Under the pieces are notes generated by a model that saw nothing but the letters and a program-made list of their open reading frames with translations, made no database searches and was not told where the DNA came from. Positions 8,433-16,195 of a stretch of DNA of 64,000 nucleotides are shown here, in pieces. Position numbers and translations under genes: made by a program. Position 1 is the first letter of the stretch. Every line of letters begins with the position of its first letter. The stretch is from SLFH01 sp050486265 (GTDB lineage: Bacteria; Planctomycetota; Phycisphaerae; Phycisphaerales; UBA1924): assembly GCA_050486265.1 (NCBI GenBank), contig JBJHCY010000016.1:7814-71813 (forward strand), given 5' to 3'.

Positions 8433-10073
8433 ATGACCCTGGCCATGCAGGACTACAACCTCTACCAGCTCCTCCTCGACGGCACCATTCTGCTGTTCAT
8501 GTTCGCCTTCGGCGGGTGTGTCGGCTCGCTGATCAATGTGCTCGTCTATCGGATGCCCCGCGGCATGGGCGTGGTCACCCCCGCCTCGCGATGCCCGGCC
8601 TGCTCGACCCGCCTGACCTGGCGCGAGAACATCCCCGTCTTCGGGTGGATCTTTCTCCGAGGCCGCTGCCGCTTCTGCAAGGTGAAGATCTCGCCGGAGT
8701 ACATGCTCGTCGAGCTCTTCTGCGCCCTGCTCTTCGTGACGCTGTACCTGCTCTACTACACGCTGCCGGCGCAGTATGTCAGCATGCACTGGCTCGGGAT
8801 CGACTGGCAGTCGGTGCACCCGGCGTGGGCGAGCAACGAGTTCAGGCGCACTTGGCCGCTGTTTGTCATGACGCTGATCCTCGTCGGCTCATTGGTCGCG
8901 ATGACGCTGGTCGACGCCAAGACCTTCATGATCCCGCTGAAACTCGCCTGGGCGCCCGCGATCGTCGCGATCCTCGCCCACCCCGTGCAGGTCTTCCTCG
9001 TCGAGTATCGCCCCGGCACTTGGCGTTGGGCCGCGGGTTGGTCGTACGCGATCCCGACCCCCGGGCCAAACGGCTGGGGATGGGTCGGTCTGGCGATCGG
9101 GGGTGTGGTCGGTCTGGGCGTCGGGCTGCTGCTGATCCGGCTCGGCCTGATCCGCCGCAGCTTCGAGGATTACGAGCAGTGGGAGCGCGAGTCCTTCCCC
9201 GACACTTCCGAGCCGAAGAACCACGACTGCGTCTTCGGCGCGATCGAGGCGAGCACCACCGAGGACGAGCTCGGCCCGCCCCCGGTCGGGGATCGGCGGT
9301 ACATCCATCTGCCGCGGGTCGGGTTGTTCGCGGGTGTGATCTTCGTGTGCGCGGTGATCGGCGGGTTGCTGACGCCTTCGGGCGTGATCCCGGCGATCGG
9401 GGTGGGGGTGGGGCTGGTTGTCGGGCCGGTGCTGGCGGCGGTCCTCGGTCGCGCGATCTTCGGGCCCGCGGGCGTCGCCGAGGACGCGCCCGCCGAGGCC
9501 GAGTCGGCCAAGGGCGTCGGCGAAGACCCCGAGCTCTGGCTGCAGTACCCCCACGCACGCCGGGAGATGATCCGCGAGCTCGCCTTCCTCGCCCCCGCGG
9601 CGTTGCTCGGGTTTCTCGGGTGGAAGCTGGCGGTCTGGATCGGCGGGCCCTGGAGCTACGACCAACTGACCGCCTCGATGATCCCTGCGAAGGAGGTCCC
9701 CCTCTGGCTGCACGCGATCGCGGGGGTCTTCCTCGGCTACCTCGTCGGCGGCGCGGTGGTTTGGGCGGTCAGGATCGCCGGGTCGCTGGCCTTCGGCAAG
9801 GAGGCGATGGGCCTGGGCGATGTGCACCTGATGGCGGCGGTCGGGGCGTGCCTGGGCTGGATCCACCCGGTGCTGGCGTTCTTCGCCGCGGCGTTTGTGG
9901 CCCTGTACATCGAGGTGCTGGCGCGGGTGATCTGGGGGGGCAGCCGCCGGGCGATGCCCTTCGGGCCTGCGCTGGCGATCGCGACGGTGCTCTTGATTTT
10001 CTTCCGGCCGGGGATGGAGACGCTGATCGACGCGTGGTTGTTCGGGGGGCGTGGCGCGTTCCGGATGCCCTGA
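8433..10073 (+). CDS. Prepilin peptidase, A24 family, long form
   Basis: A 546-residue membrane protease that cleaves and N-methylates type IV prepilin-like proteins. The N-terminal domain has GCVGSLINVLVYRMPRG and two zinc-type CxxC pairs (CPAC and CRFC). The two catalytic aspartates are in VDAKTFMIP (with LVGSLVAMTLVDAKT) and in GLGDVHLM near the C-terminus. Typical family members have about 260-290 residues; here an insert of roughly 200 residues with extra helices and an acidic loop (DYEQWERESFPDTSEP) separates the aspartates. No pilin or secretion ATPase gene is nearby. Start 8433 is used; ATG 8445 is also possible. Confidence 0.88.
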   Translation: MTLAMQDYNLYQLLLDGTILLFMFAFGGCVGSLINVLVYRMPRGMGVVTPASRCPACSTRLTWRENIPVFGWIFLRGRCRFCKVKISPEYMLVELFCALLFVTLYLLYYTLPAQYVSMHWLGIDWQSVHPAWASNEFRRTWPLFVMTLILVGSLVAMTLVDAKTFMIPLKLAWAPAIVAILAHPVQVFLVEYRPGTWRWAAGWSYAIPTPGPNGWGWVGLAIGGVVGLGVGLLLIRLGLIRRSFEDYEQWERESFPDTSEPKNHDCVFGAIEASTTEDELGPPPVGDRRYIHLPRVGLFAGVIFVCAVIGGLLTPSGVIPAIGVGVGLVVGPVLAAVLGRAIFGPAGVAEDAPAEAESAKGVGEDPELWLQYPHARREMIRELAFLAPAALLGFLGWKLAVWIGGPWSYDQLTASMIPAKEVPLWLHAIAGVFLGYLVGGAVVWAVRIAGSLAFGKEAMGLGDVHLMAAVGACLGWIHPVLAFFAAAFVALYIEVLARVIWGGSRRAMPFGPALAIATVLLIFFRPGMETLIDAWLFGGRGAFRMP

Positions 10074-10256
10074 GCCCGACGCGTCGTGCTCCAGCAGCGG
10101 GGGGCGGGGCCTGCGTATTTTGCGGGTCCGGCTGTCGGCTCCGCCGACGCGCGGGTTGCGAGCGCCTTACATTCTGCACCACCGAGGCGGCTCGGACCGG
10201 GCGATGGATGCCCGGCGCCTCGGCGATGGCATTGCAAGCGTGAATGGAGGCGCGTG

Positions 10257-10967
10257 ATGGTGGTTTCGTTGCTGCGTGGCCGGTTCGGCCGCGCTGTGCT
10301 CTTGGCGGGCTTGGGCGCGTTTCTCGGGGGTTGCGCCAGCGACCTGCAGAAGCGCTACGACCTGGCGATCGATGAGAACGAAGAGCTCCGCCGGCGTGTG
10401 ATCGCCAGCGACTCGGCGCGTGAATCGCTCGAGGTCGAGAGCCGCAGGCTCCGCGAGGAGAACCAGCGCCTCGACCGGACCAACACCGAGCTCTCCCAGG
10501 CGCTCCGCGAGATCTCGGGCGAGATGGAGAAGATGGGGCAGAATCGTGTGCTGGCGAGCAACCAGCCCGACCTCGGGCAGATGCCTTCGGGCGTCTCGGT
10601 CTCGACGCGGGGCACCGATGTGGTGATCGGCGTCGCGGGCGATGTGCTCTTCGCCCCGGGCCAGGCGACCATCCGAAACGAGGCCCGCGCCACGCTCGAC
10701 CGTGTGGTCAGCGTGATCCGCCAGCGGTACCCCAACAACACCATCCGCGTCGAGGGCCACACCGACTCGGACCCGATCCGGCGGAGCGGTTGGAAGTCCA
10801 ACGACCACCTCGGCGCCGAGCGGGCGATCACTGTGCAGCAGTACCTGATCGAGCGCGGCGTGCCGCGAGACCGCATCTACTCGGCGTCGTTCGGCCCGAC
10901 CCGCCCGCGCGGGACCAAGGCCGAGAGCCGACGCGTCGAGATCGTCGTGCTCGGCCCGGGCCAGTAA
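10257..10967 (+). CDS. OmpA-family peptidoglycan-binding lipoprotein
   Basis: A 236-residue outer-membrane lipoprotein. The signal peptide ends in lipobox LGGC. A coiled coil follows (DLQKRYDLAIDENEELRRRV through DRTNTELSQALREI). The C-terminal OmpA domain contains VEGHTDSDPIRRSGWKSNDH, LGAERAITVQQYLIERGVPR and the closing TKAESRRVEIVV, which bind peptidoglycan and tether the envelope. It resembles Pal or MotB-like C-terminal domains; with no Tol genes nearby the exact role is open. ATG 10257 is chosen because GGAGG at 10246-10250 lies 6 nt upstream. Confidence 0.88.
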   Translation: MVVSLLRGRFGRAVLLAGLGAFLGGCASDLQKRYDLAIDENEELRRRVIASDSARESLEVESRRLREENQRLDRTNTELSQALREISGEMEKMGQNRVLASNQPDLGQMPSGVSVSTRGTDVVIGVAGDVLFAPGQATIRNEARATLDRVVSVIRQRYPNNTIRVEGHTDSDPIRRSGWKSNDHLGAERAITVQQYLIERGVPRDRIYSASFGPTRPRGTKAESRRVEIVVLGPGQ

Positions 10968-10997
10968 GGCGATACCGCAATCTTCAATCCCGTAGCG

Positions 10998-11034
10998 CCG
11001 GGGCGGCTTCGAAGCCGCCCCGGTTGTCGTTTTG
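10998..11034 (+). terminator. Rho-independent terminator after the OmpA-like gene
   Basis: A perfect 26-nt palindrome (CCGGGGCGGCTTC at 10998-11010 and its complement at 11011-11023) followed by TTGTCGTTTT. Confidence 0.8.
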
Positions 11035-11214
11035 CGCCTCTCTGTCGCTCGCTGCATCCGGGCGCGCCGGGGACCGAAAGCGTTGGCACGGCCGGTGAGC
11101 AATCCGGTCCGGGCGTGAGCCGCGGGGCGAGTGGCCTTCCGGCTACGCCCGACTCAACCAACTCCGGACGCCGAGTATGAACGGGCGCCGGAGACGAACG
11201 CAAGGAGTTTGACC

Positions 11215-12213
11215 ATGAAGAACCGTGTCTTGACGGGTGCTGTCGCTGCGCTTGGTACTCTGATGGCCGCCGGAACAGCTTCCGCCCAATGCGCCGGCGA
11301 GCGCGTCGCGAATCAGAACGAAGCCCGCGTCACCACCGCTTCGATGACCCAGCAGTACGGGCGCAGCGCCGACGAGCGTCGGCCCAACATCCTCGATACC
11401 GCCCGCGCCGCCGGGTCGTTCGGCACGCTGCTCGCGGCGATCGACGCCGCGGAGCTCTCGGAGGTGCTGCGGGGCGAGGGACCTTTCACCGTGTTCGCCC
11501 CGACCGACGAGGCGTTCCGCAAGCTGCCCAGCGGCACCGTTGAGTCGCTCCTGGAGCCGGAGAACCGCGACAAGCTCGTCGCCATCCTGACTTACCATGT
11601 CGTCCCGGCGCGTGCGAAGGCCGAGACCGTCGTCGGCGCCCCGGCGCACAAGAGCGTCAACGGGCAGCGGATCATGGTCGAGTCGTCCAACGGGCGCGTC
11701 CGCGTCGGCAACGACCGCACCCGCGCGACAGTCACCGCGACGGACATCATGGCGTCCAACGGCGTGATCCATGTGATCGACACCGTGATCCTGCCGCAGA
11801 CCAACAACATCGTTGAGGTCGCGCAGGATGCCGGGTCGTTTTCGACGCTGCTGGCCGCGGCGGAGGCCGCCGGCCTTGTGAGGGTGCTCGTCGGCGATGG
11901 CCCGTACACGGTCTTCGCTCCGACCGACGAGGCGTTCCGCAAGCTGCCTTCCGGCACGGTCGAGTCGCTGCTGCAGGAAGAGAACCGCGACCGGCTCGCG
12001 TCGATCCTCAAGTATCATGTCGTCTCCGGTCGCGTCTACAGCAACGAGGCGCTCGAGGCCGGCCGGGCCGAGACGGTGCAGGGCGGCGAGATCCGCATCC
12101 GCAACCGCTACAACCGCGTCATGGTCAACGACGCCCGCGTGGTCAATGCGGACATCGAGGCGAGCAACGGCGTCATCCATGTGATCGACACCGTCATCCT
12201 GCCCGGTAACTAA
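11215..12213 (+). CDS. Secreted protein with two FAS1 (fasciclin) domains
   Basis: A 332-residue exported protein. The signal peptide (MKNRVLTGAVAALGTLMAAG, then TASAQ) is followed by two tandem FAS1 domains (about 55-190 and 195-332). Each holds the hallmarks GPFTVFAPTDEAF or GPYTVFAPTDEAF, LTYHVV or LKYHVV, and NGVIHVIDTVILP. The two domains share long near-identical stretches such as PTDEAFRKLPSGTVESLL, suggesting a recent internal duplication. FAS1 proteins are surface adhesion or matrix factors. AAGGAG at 11202-11207 sets the start. The next gene downstream encodes an ECF sigma factor, followed by an RskA-like anti-sigma factor. Confidence 0.9.
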   Translation: MKNRVLTGAVAALGTLMAAGTASAQCAGERVANQNEARVTTASMTQQYGRSADERRPNILDTARAAGSFGTLLAAIDAAELSEVLRGEGPFTVFAPTDEAFRKLPSGTVESLLEPENRDKLVAILTYHVVPARAKAETVVGAPAHKSVNGQRIMVESSNGRVRVGNDRTRATVTATDIMASNGVIHVIDTVILPQTNNIVEVAQDAGSFSTLLAAAEAAGLVRVLVGDGPYTVFAPTDEAFRKLPSGTVESLLQEENRDRLASILKYHVVSGRVYSNEALEAGRAETVQGGEIRIRNRYNRVMVNDARVVNADIEASNGVIHVIDTVILPGN

Positions 12214-12243
12214 GACAAAGGCGACGCTTCCATCTCCTCTTGC

Positions 12244-12277
12244 AACCGGGCGCCTCGGGGCGCCCGGTTGATTTTTT
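12244..12277 (+). terminator. Rho-independent terminator after the FAS1 gene
   Basis: An 11-bp stem (AACCGGGCGCC with GGCGCCCGGTT) and TCGG loop, then GATTTTTT. It separates the FAS1 transcript from the sigma-factor operon. Confidence 0.9.
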
Positions 12278-12417
12278 CCGGGGGGCATCCGAAGCGCCCG
12301 CGTCGGGCGAAAACACAAACGAGATTGACTCCGATGACCTGCGTCTTCCAACCAATTGGCGTCCGTGGAAAGGCTGTGGCCGTGGTTGTCAGCCGCGTCC
12401 GGCGCTACGATGGAGCC

Positions 12418-13041
12418 GTGGAACGCGGGAAAGAGAACAACCCCTCGGCGGGCGTTTCTGAGGGTCGGAAGGCCCCCTCGGGGTCCGATGCGCCGGGGAT
12501 TCTGCAGCGGGTCGCTTCGGGCGAGCCCGCTGCCGTCCGTGAGTGTCTGGACCGGTTCGGGGGGTTGGTCTGGTCGCTGGCCCGGCGGCTCACGCCGACC
12601 GCTTCAGAAGCCGAAGACGCCGTCCAGGAAATCTTCATCGATGTCTGGAAGAGCTCCGGTCGGTACGACCCCTCGATCGCGTCGGAGACCGCGTTCGTCG
12701 CCATGATCGCGCGTCGGCGGCTGATCGACCGCCAGCGCCGCGCCGGACGGCGCCCCAACGAGGAGCAGGTGCCCGAGGGCGCCGCGTCGTCTGTCTCCGC
12801 CCCCGATGACCGCGCCTCGATCTCCGACGATGTCGGCCGGGTTTCCGAGGCGTTCGACCAGCTCAGCGACGAGCAGCAGCGGGTGCTCCGCCTGTCGATC
12901 CACCAGGGGCTCTCGCACGAGAAGATCTCCAGAGCCACCGGCCTGCCCCTCGGCACAGTCAAGACCCACGCCAGGCGCGGGCTGATCAAGCTGCGCGAGC
13001 TGCTCGCCGCAACGCCAGAGGCGAACGGGGGGGCTTCATGA
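12418..13041 (+). CDS. ECF RNA polymerase sigma factor
   Basis: A 207-residue extracytoplasmic-function sigma factor. Region 2 contains LVWSLARRLTPTASEAEDAV and QEIFIDVWKSSGRYDP; region 4 contains QRVLRLSIHQGLSHEKISRA and LGTVKTHARRGL. The pattern is close to the SigK group. Start chosen at GTG 12418: TACGAT (12406-12411) lies 6 nt upstream and there is no ribosome site, so a leaderless mRNA is likely. Upstream ATGs would add a poorly conserved tail. The last 4 nt overlap the anti-sigma gene (ATGA), implying translational coupling. Confidence 0.9.
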   Translation: MERGKENNPSAGVSEGRKAPSGSDAPGILQRVASGEPAAVRECLDRFGGLVWSLARRLTPTASEAEDAVQEIFIDVWKSSGRYDPSIASETAFVAMIARRRLIDRQRRAGRRPNEEQVPEGAASSVSAPDDRASISDDVGRVSEAFDQLSDEQQRVLRLSIHQGLSHEKISRATGLPLGTVKTHARRGLIKLRELLAATPEANGGAS

Positions 13042-13964
13042 GCGAGCTCTACTCCAGCCGGGGTGAAGAACTGCTGATCCAGCGGGCGCTCTTCGGCCTC
13101 GACGCCGACGAAGAAGCCGAACTCCGCAGCCTCGTCGCCGAGGGCGAGGTCGACGACGACGCCTCGCTCGAACTCGCGGCGGGCGCCGTCGCGGTGCTCT
13201 TTGCAGAGGACGAGGGACCGCTCCCCGACCACTTGCACCGGACGCTGGCGCAGAAGGCCGACCGGTTCGTCAGCACCCGCTCGCGCCGGCTGTCGGGGGG
13301 CGACGCGCCGCCGCCGCCGGGGGGCAAGAGATCGGCCCCGCCCCCAAACGAGACGAGAAGGGTTGACACCCCCCAAGCTGTCGAGCACCCAGACATCGTC
13401 GCCCGCGTCGGCGGGCCGAGATCCGGCGGATCCGCATGGCTGCCCTGGGCGGTCGCCGCGGCGATCGCGATCGTCGCTGTGCTCGGCTGGTTCCGCCCCG
13501 CGGTCCCGCCCGAGCAGCCCCCCTTCGGCGCCACGCTCGCCGAGGCCCGCGAGGCGCTGATCCAGCGCGGCGTCGAGCCGATCGAATGGACGCCCTGGGC
13601 GATGGGCCCCGACGCCCCGCCCGAGCTCGAAGGCGTCGAAGGCGATGTCGTCTGGGACGACCAGACCCAGACCGGCTTCATGCGCTTCGTCGGTCTGCCC
13701 GTCAACGACCCCTCCGAGCTGCAGTACCAGCTCTGGATCATCGACGCCCGCTACGGCGAGGACGCGATCAACCAGCGCGTCAGCGGCGGCGTGTTCAACG
13801 CCGCGGCACGCCACGGCAAGATCGGCGAGATCATCATCCCGATCGACCCCGCCCTCCCGATCGGCGAGGCGGCGCACTTCGCCGTCACGATCGAACGGCC
13901 CGGCGGCGTGTGGGTGTCGGACATGTCGCGCCGCGTGGTGATCGCCCCGCCCCTGGGCGAGTGA
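13038..13964 (+). CDS. Membrane anti-sigma factor, RskA-like
   Basis: A 308-residue single-pass membrane protein. The cytoplasmic N-terminus (1-75; QRALFGLDADEEAELRSLV) fits a zinc-less anti-sigma domain. A low-complexity Pro-rich linker and one transmembrane helix (about 134-152, WLPWAVAAAIAIVAVLGWF) follow. The periplasmic domain with QYQLWIIDAR and GGVFNAA and the closing FAVTIERPGGV resembles the C-terminal RskA domain. It would hold the preceding sigma factor inactive until released. The start overlaps the sigma gene by 4 nt. Confidence 0.87.
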   Translation: MSELYSSRGEELLIQRALFGLDADEEAELRSLVAEGEVDDDASLELAAGAVAVLFAEDEGPLPDHLHRTLAQKADRFVSTRSRRLSGGDAPPPPGGKRSAPPPNETRRVDTPQAVEHPDIVARVGGPRSGGSAWLPWAVAAAIAIVAVLGWFRPAVPPEQPPFGATLAEAREALIQRGVEPIEWTPWAMGPDAPPELEGVEGDVVWDDQTQTGFMRFVGLPVNDPSELQYQLWIIDARYGEDAINQRVSGGVFNAAARHGKIGEIIIPIDPALPIGEAAHFAVTIERPGGVWVSDMSRRVVIAPPLGE

Positions 13965-13993
13965 CCGCAACGCAGCGTCCCGCAGAAATCCGG

Positions 13994-14506
13994 TTACTTG
14001 CGTCTCGGGTGCTCGTACGGCGCGAGTTCGGCCGGGAGTTCCTTCAAGCCTCTGCGCTTCGCCTTCTGCACGGCGTAGTGCAGCGCGTCGTAGACGCGGG
14101 CCTTGACATTCTCGGTGATGCTGATCCCGTTGCGCTGCATCTCCGAGAGCGAAAACGCCCAGGCGTAGTACTCCTCGACGCAGCGCGGCTTGTAGGTGTG
14201 GAACCCGATCGCGTGGTGGCCGATCTCGTGGAGGAAGACCGCGGCGGACATCGGCCCGCGTGGGCGCGGCGCCTCGATCAGCCTCGACACCGTCCCGTCG
14301 CGGTAGCTCACCTCCCAGGCGCAGCCCGACATGCTCGTGCGCCACTTGCGCACGCGGACGCGGTAGCGCGAGAGCATCTGGTGGGTCAGCGACTCGTACC
14401 GCTCGGCCATGCTCGGGCGCGGGCTCGGCGCCCGTGCGCGTGGTCGGCGGTCTGCGGGAGGGGTTGCCGGCTCGGTCGCGGTGGTGTGTTTGGCGCGGTG
14501 GGTCAC
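13994..14506 (-). CDS. Putative zincin-type metallopeptidase
   Basis: A 170-residue protein with FLHEIGHHAIGFH, an HExxH zinc motif with a further His (HExxHxxGFH), as in metzincin or ImmA-like peptidases. The N-terminal ~35 residues are basic and disordered; the central part has SGCAWEVSYRDGTVSRLIEA. The third zinc ligand is not identified. GTG 14506 is preferred since GAGG lies about 9 nt upstream; ATG 14410 would give 138 residues. The gene follows fmt by 38 nt on the same strand, in a def-fmt-zincin order. Substrate unknown. Confidence 0.65.
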   Translation of the reverse strand: MTHRAKHTTATEPATPPADRRPRARAPSPRPSMAERYESLTHQMLSRYRVRVRKWRTSMSGCAWEVSYRDGTVSRLIEAPRPRGPMSAAVFLHEIGHHAIGFHTYKPRCVEEYYAWAFSLSEMQRNGISITENVKARVYDALHYAVQKAKRRGLKELPAELAPYEHPRRK

Positions 14507-14544
14507 GGCGATGCGCCTCGGTGGGCGGGTCGGGCGCCCGGGGC

Positions 14545-15477
14545 TCAGCGGGGCGTTCCCATGAATGTATGGCCCTCGGCCAGCCTCCGGCCCCGGGCGA
14601 AATCCCCCCACGCCATGGCCTTTTTCCCCGCCGGCTGGACCTCGATCAGCTTCAGCGTGCCTTCCCCGCAGGCGATCAGTCCCGCCGCCGCGTCGAGCAG
14701 TGTTCCGGGCGGTCCCGAGGCGGGCCGGTCCCCCGGCGAGGCCTTCAGGAGCTTGAGGGTCTGCTCCCCGTCGGAGATGCTCACGCCCGGGCGGGGGCTC
14801 AGGGCGTTGATGCGACGGCGGCAGTCGTCGGCGCTCTGCGAGAAGTCCACCCACGCGTCGTCGCGCGAAATCTTCGGAGCGTGCGTCACCTGCGATTCGT
14901 CCTGCACCACCCGAGAGAGCGAGCCGGCCTGAAAGTCGGCGAGCGTCTGCAGGATCGGCGAAGGCCCGTCGGCGGCGAGCAGGTCGTGCAGCTCCCCGGC
15001 GGTGACATCCGGCTCGATCGGGCGGCGCGTCGAGGCGAGGACTTCGCCCGCGTCCATCTTCTCGGCGATGGTGATGACGCAGTTCCCGGTCTCGGTGTCG
15101 CCGGCGAGGATCGCCGCGTTGATCGGCGCCGCGCCGCGCCAGCGGGGCAGCAGCGAGGCGTGGAGATTGATCATGAAGACGCGGCTGTACAGCGCCCGCG
15201 CCAGTTTCTGCCCGTAGGCGATCACGACCCACGCGTCGGCGCCGGTCAGGAGCAGGCGCTCGATCGCGTCGCGCTCGCCGATGCGCTCGGGCTTGTAGAG
15301 CTCGGTATCGGGCGCGTGCGAGGCGGCCCACTGCGCGACGGGGGTGGGGGTGGTGCGCGTGCCGCGACCGGCGGGGCGGTCGGGCTGCGTGACGATCATG
15401 ACCAACTCGTGCTCGCGTTGGAGCGCGTCGAGCGTGGGCAGTGCGAAGGGGCTGGAGCCGAGGAAGCCGATCTTCAT
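14545..15477 (-). CDS. fmt: Methionyl-tRNA formyltransferase
   Basis: A 310-residue enzyme that formylates initiator Met-tRNA with 10-formyl-THF. The N-terminal Rossmann-type domain starts MKIGFLGSSPFALPTLDAL. The core has INLHASLLPRWRGAAPINAA (catalytic Asn-His region, SLLPRWRG signature) and MDAGEVL. The C-terminal domain binds tRNA. Full length and intact. It lies 12 nt after def, so deformylase and formyltransferase are made together, as in many bacteria. Confidence 0.95.
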   Translation of the reverse strand: MKIGFLGSSPFALPTLDALQREHELVMIVTQPDRPAGRGTRTTPTPVAQWAASHAPDTELYKPERIGERDAIERLLLTGADAWVVIAYGQKLARALYSRVFMINLHASLLPRWRGAAPINAAILAGDTETGNCVITIAEKMDAGEVLASTRRPIEPDVTAGELHDLLAADGPSPILQTLADFQAGSLSRVVQDESQVTHAPKISRDDAWVDFSQSADDCRRRINALSPRPGVSISDGEQTLKLLKASPGDRPASGPPGTLLDAAAGLIACGEGTLKLIEVQPAGKKAMAWGDFARGRRLAEGHTFMGTPR

Positions 15478-15489
15478 GCCGCGCGTTCC

Positions 15490-16086
15490 TCAGCCGGTCT
15501 GTTCGAGGCCCTTGACGGCCTTGCGGTTTTTGAGTTCGGCGGCCCGCGTGAAGCGGTCGATGATCAGGACGCCTTCGAGGTGGTCGAACTCGTGCTGCAC
15601 GCAGCGGGCGAGCAGGCCTTTGGTCTTGAGCGTGAATTCCCGGCCTTCCAGGTCCGTCGCGGTGACGGTGATCCTGGGGGGGCGGAGGAGCTCGCCGTTG
15701 ATGTCCGGCAGGCTGAGGCAGCCCTCTTCCATGGGCTCGGGGGCGCCCTCGGCGTCGTGGATGCGGGGGTTGATGAAGACGATCGGGCCGCCCGTAGCCT
15801 CGGCGCGGCCGTCGTCGGGCTGGGGCTTGTTGCGGCCGTTTTCGCGGCTGGGGACATCGATCACGAACATCCGCCACGAGAGCCCGACCTGCGGGGCGGC
15901 CAGTCCGATGCCCTCGGCCTCGCGCATGAGCTCGATCATCCGCTCGGCGACGGCGCGGACGCCCGGGTCGCCGGGCTCGACCTTGCGGGTCCTGGCCCGG
16001 AGGGCCGGATGGGGGTAGTTGACGATAAAGAGGGCGCCGGGGTCGGGGGCGTCATTTACATCGTTGCGGGCGGGATCGGGGGTCAT
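15490..16086 (-). CDS. def: Peptide deformylase
   Basis: A 198-residue iron/zinc enzyme that removes the N-formyl group from new proteins. All three signatures are present: GIGLAAPQVG, EGCLSLP and QHEFDHLEG, supplying the Cys and two His metal ligands and the catalytic Glu. An insert of about 15 residues after the first motif (SRENGRNKPQPDDGRAEATG) is longer than in E. coli Def. First gene of def-fmt-zincin. TACGAT lies 6 nt before the ATG and no ribosome site is seen. Confidence 0.95.
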   Translation of the reverse strand: MTPDPARNDVNDAPDPGALFIVNYPHPALRARTRKVEPGDPGVRAVAERMIELMREAEGIGLAAPQVGLSWRMFVIDVPSRENGRNKPQPDDGRAEATGGPIVFINPRIHDAEGAPEPMEEGCLSLPDINGELLRPPRITVTATDLEGREFTLKTKGLLARCVQHEFDHLEGVLIIDRFTRAAELKNRKAVKGLEQTG

Positions 16087-16195
16087 CGGCCGATCGTATG
16101 GTCAGAGCGGGCGCGGCCGCCCCGGGGTCGATAAGATCACCGGCTGGACCATCACCGATCGCTCACCGTACGCCTTGCCGGAAGGGAACGAACCG

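Noticed and set aside
12386..12411. TTGTCA plus TACGAT as a full promoter for the ECF sigma gene
   Set aside because: Spacer is only 14 nt; only the -10 box is kept as evidence for a leaderless start.
14507..15877. Long N-terminal extension of the zincin gene
   Set aside because: Runs antisense-frame through fmt and def on the same strand with Arg/Pro-rich sequence; the real gene starts after fmt.
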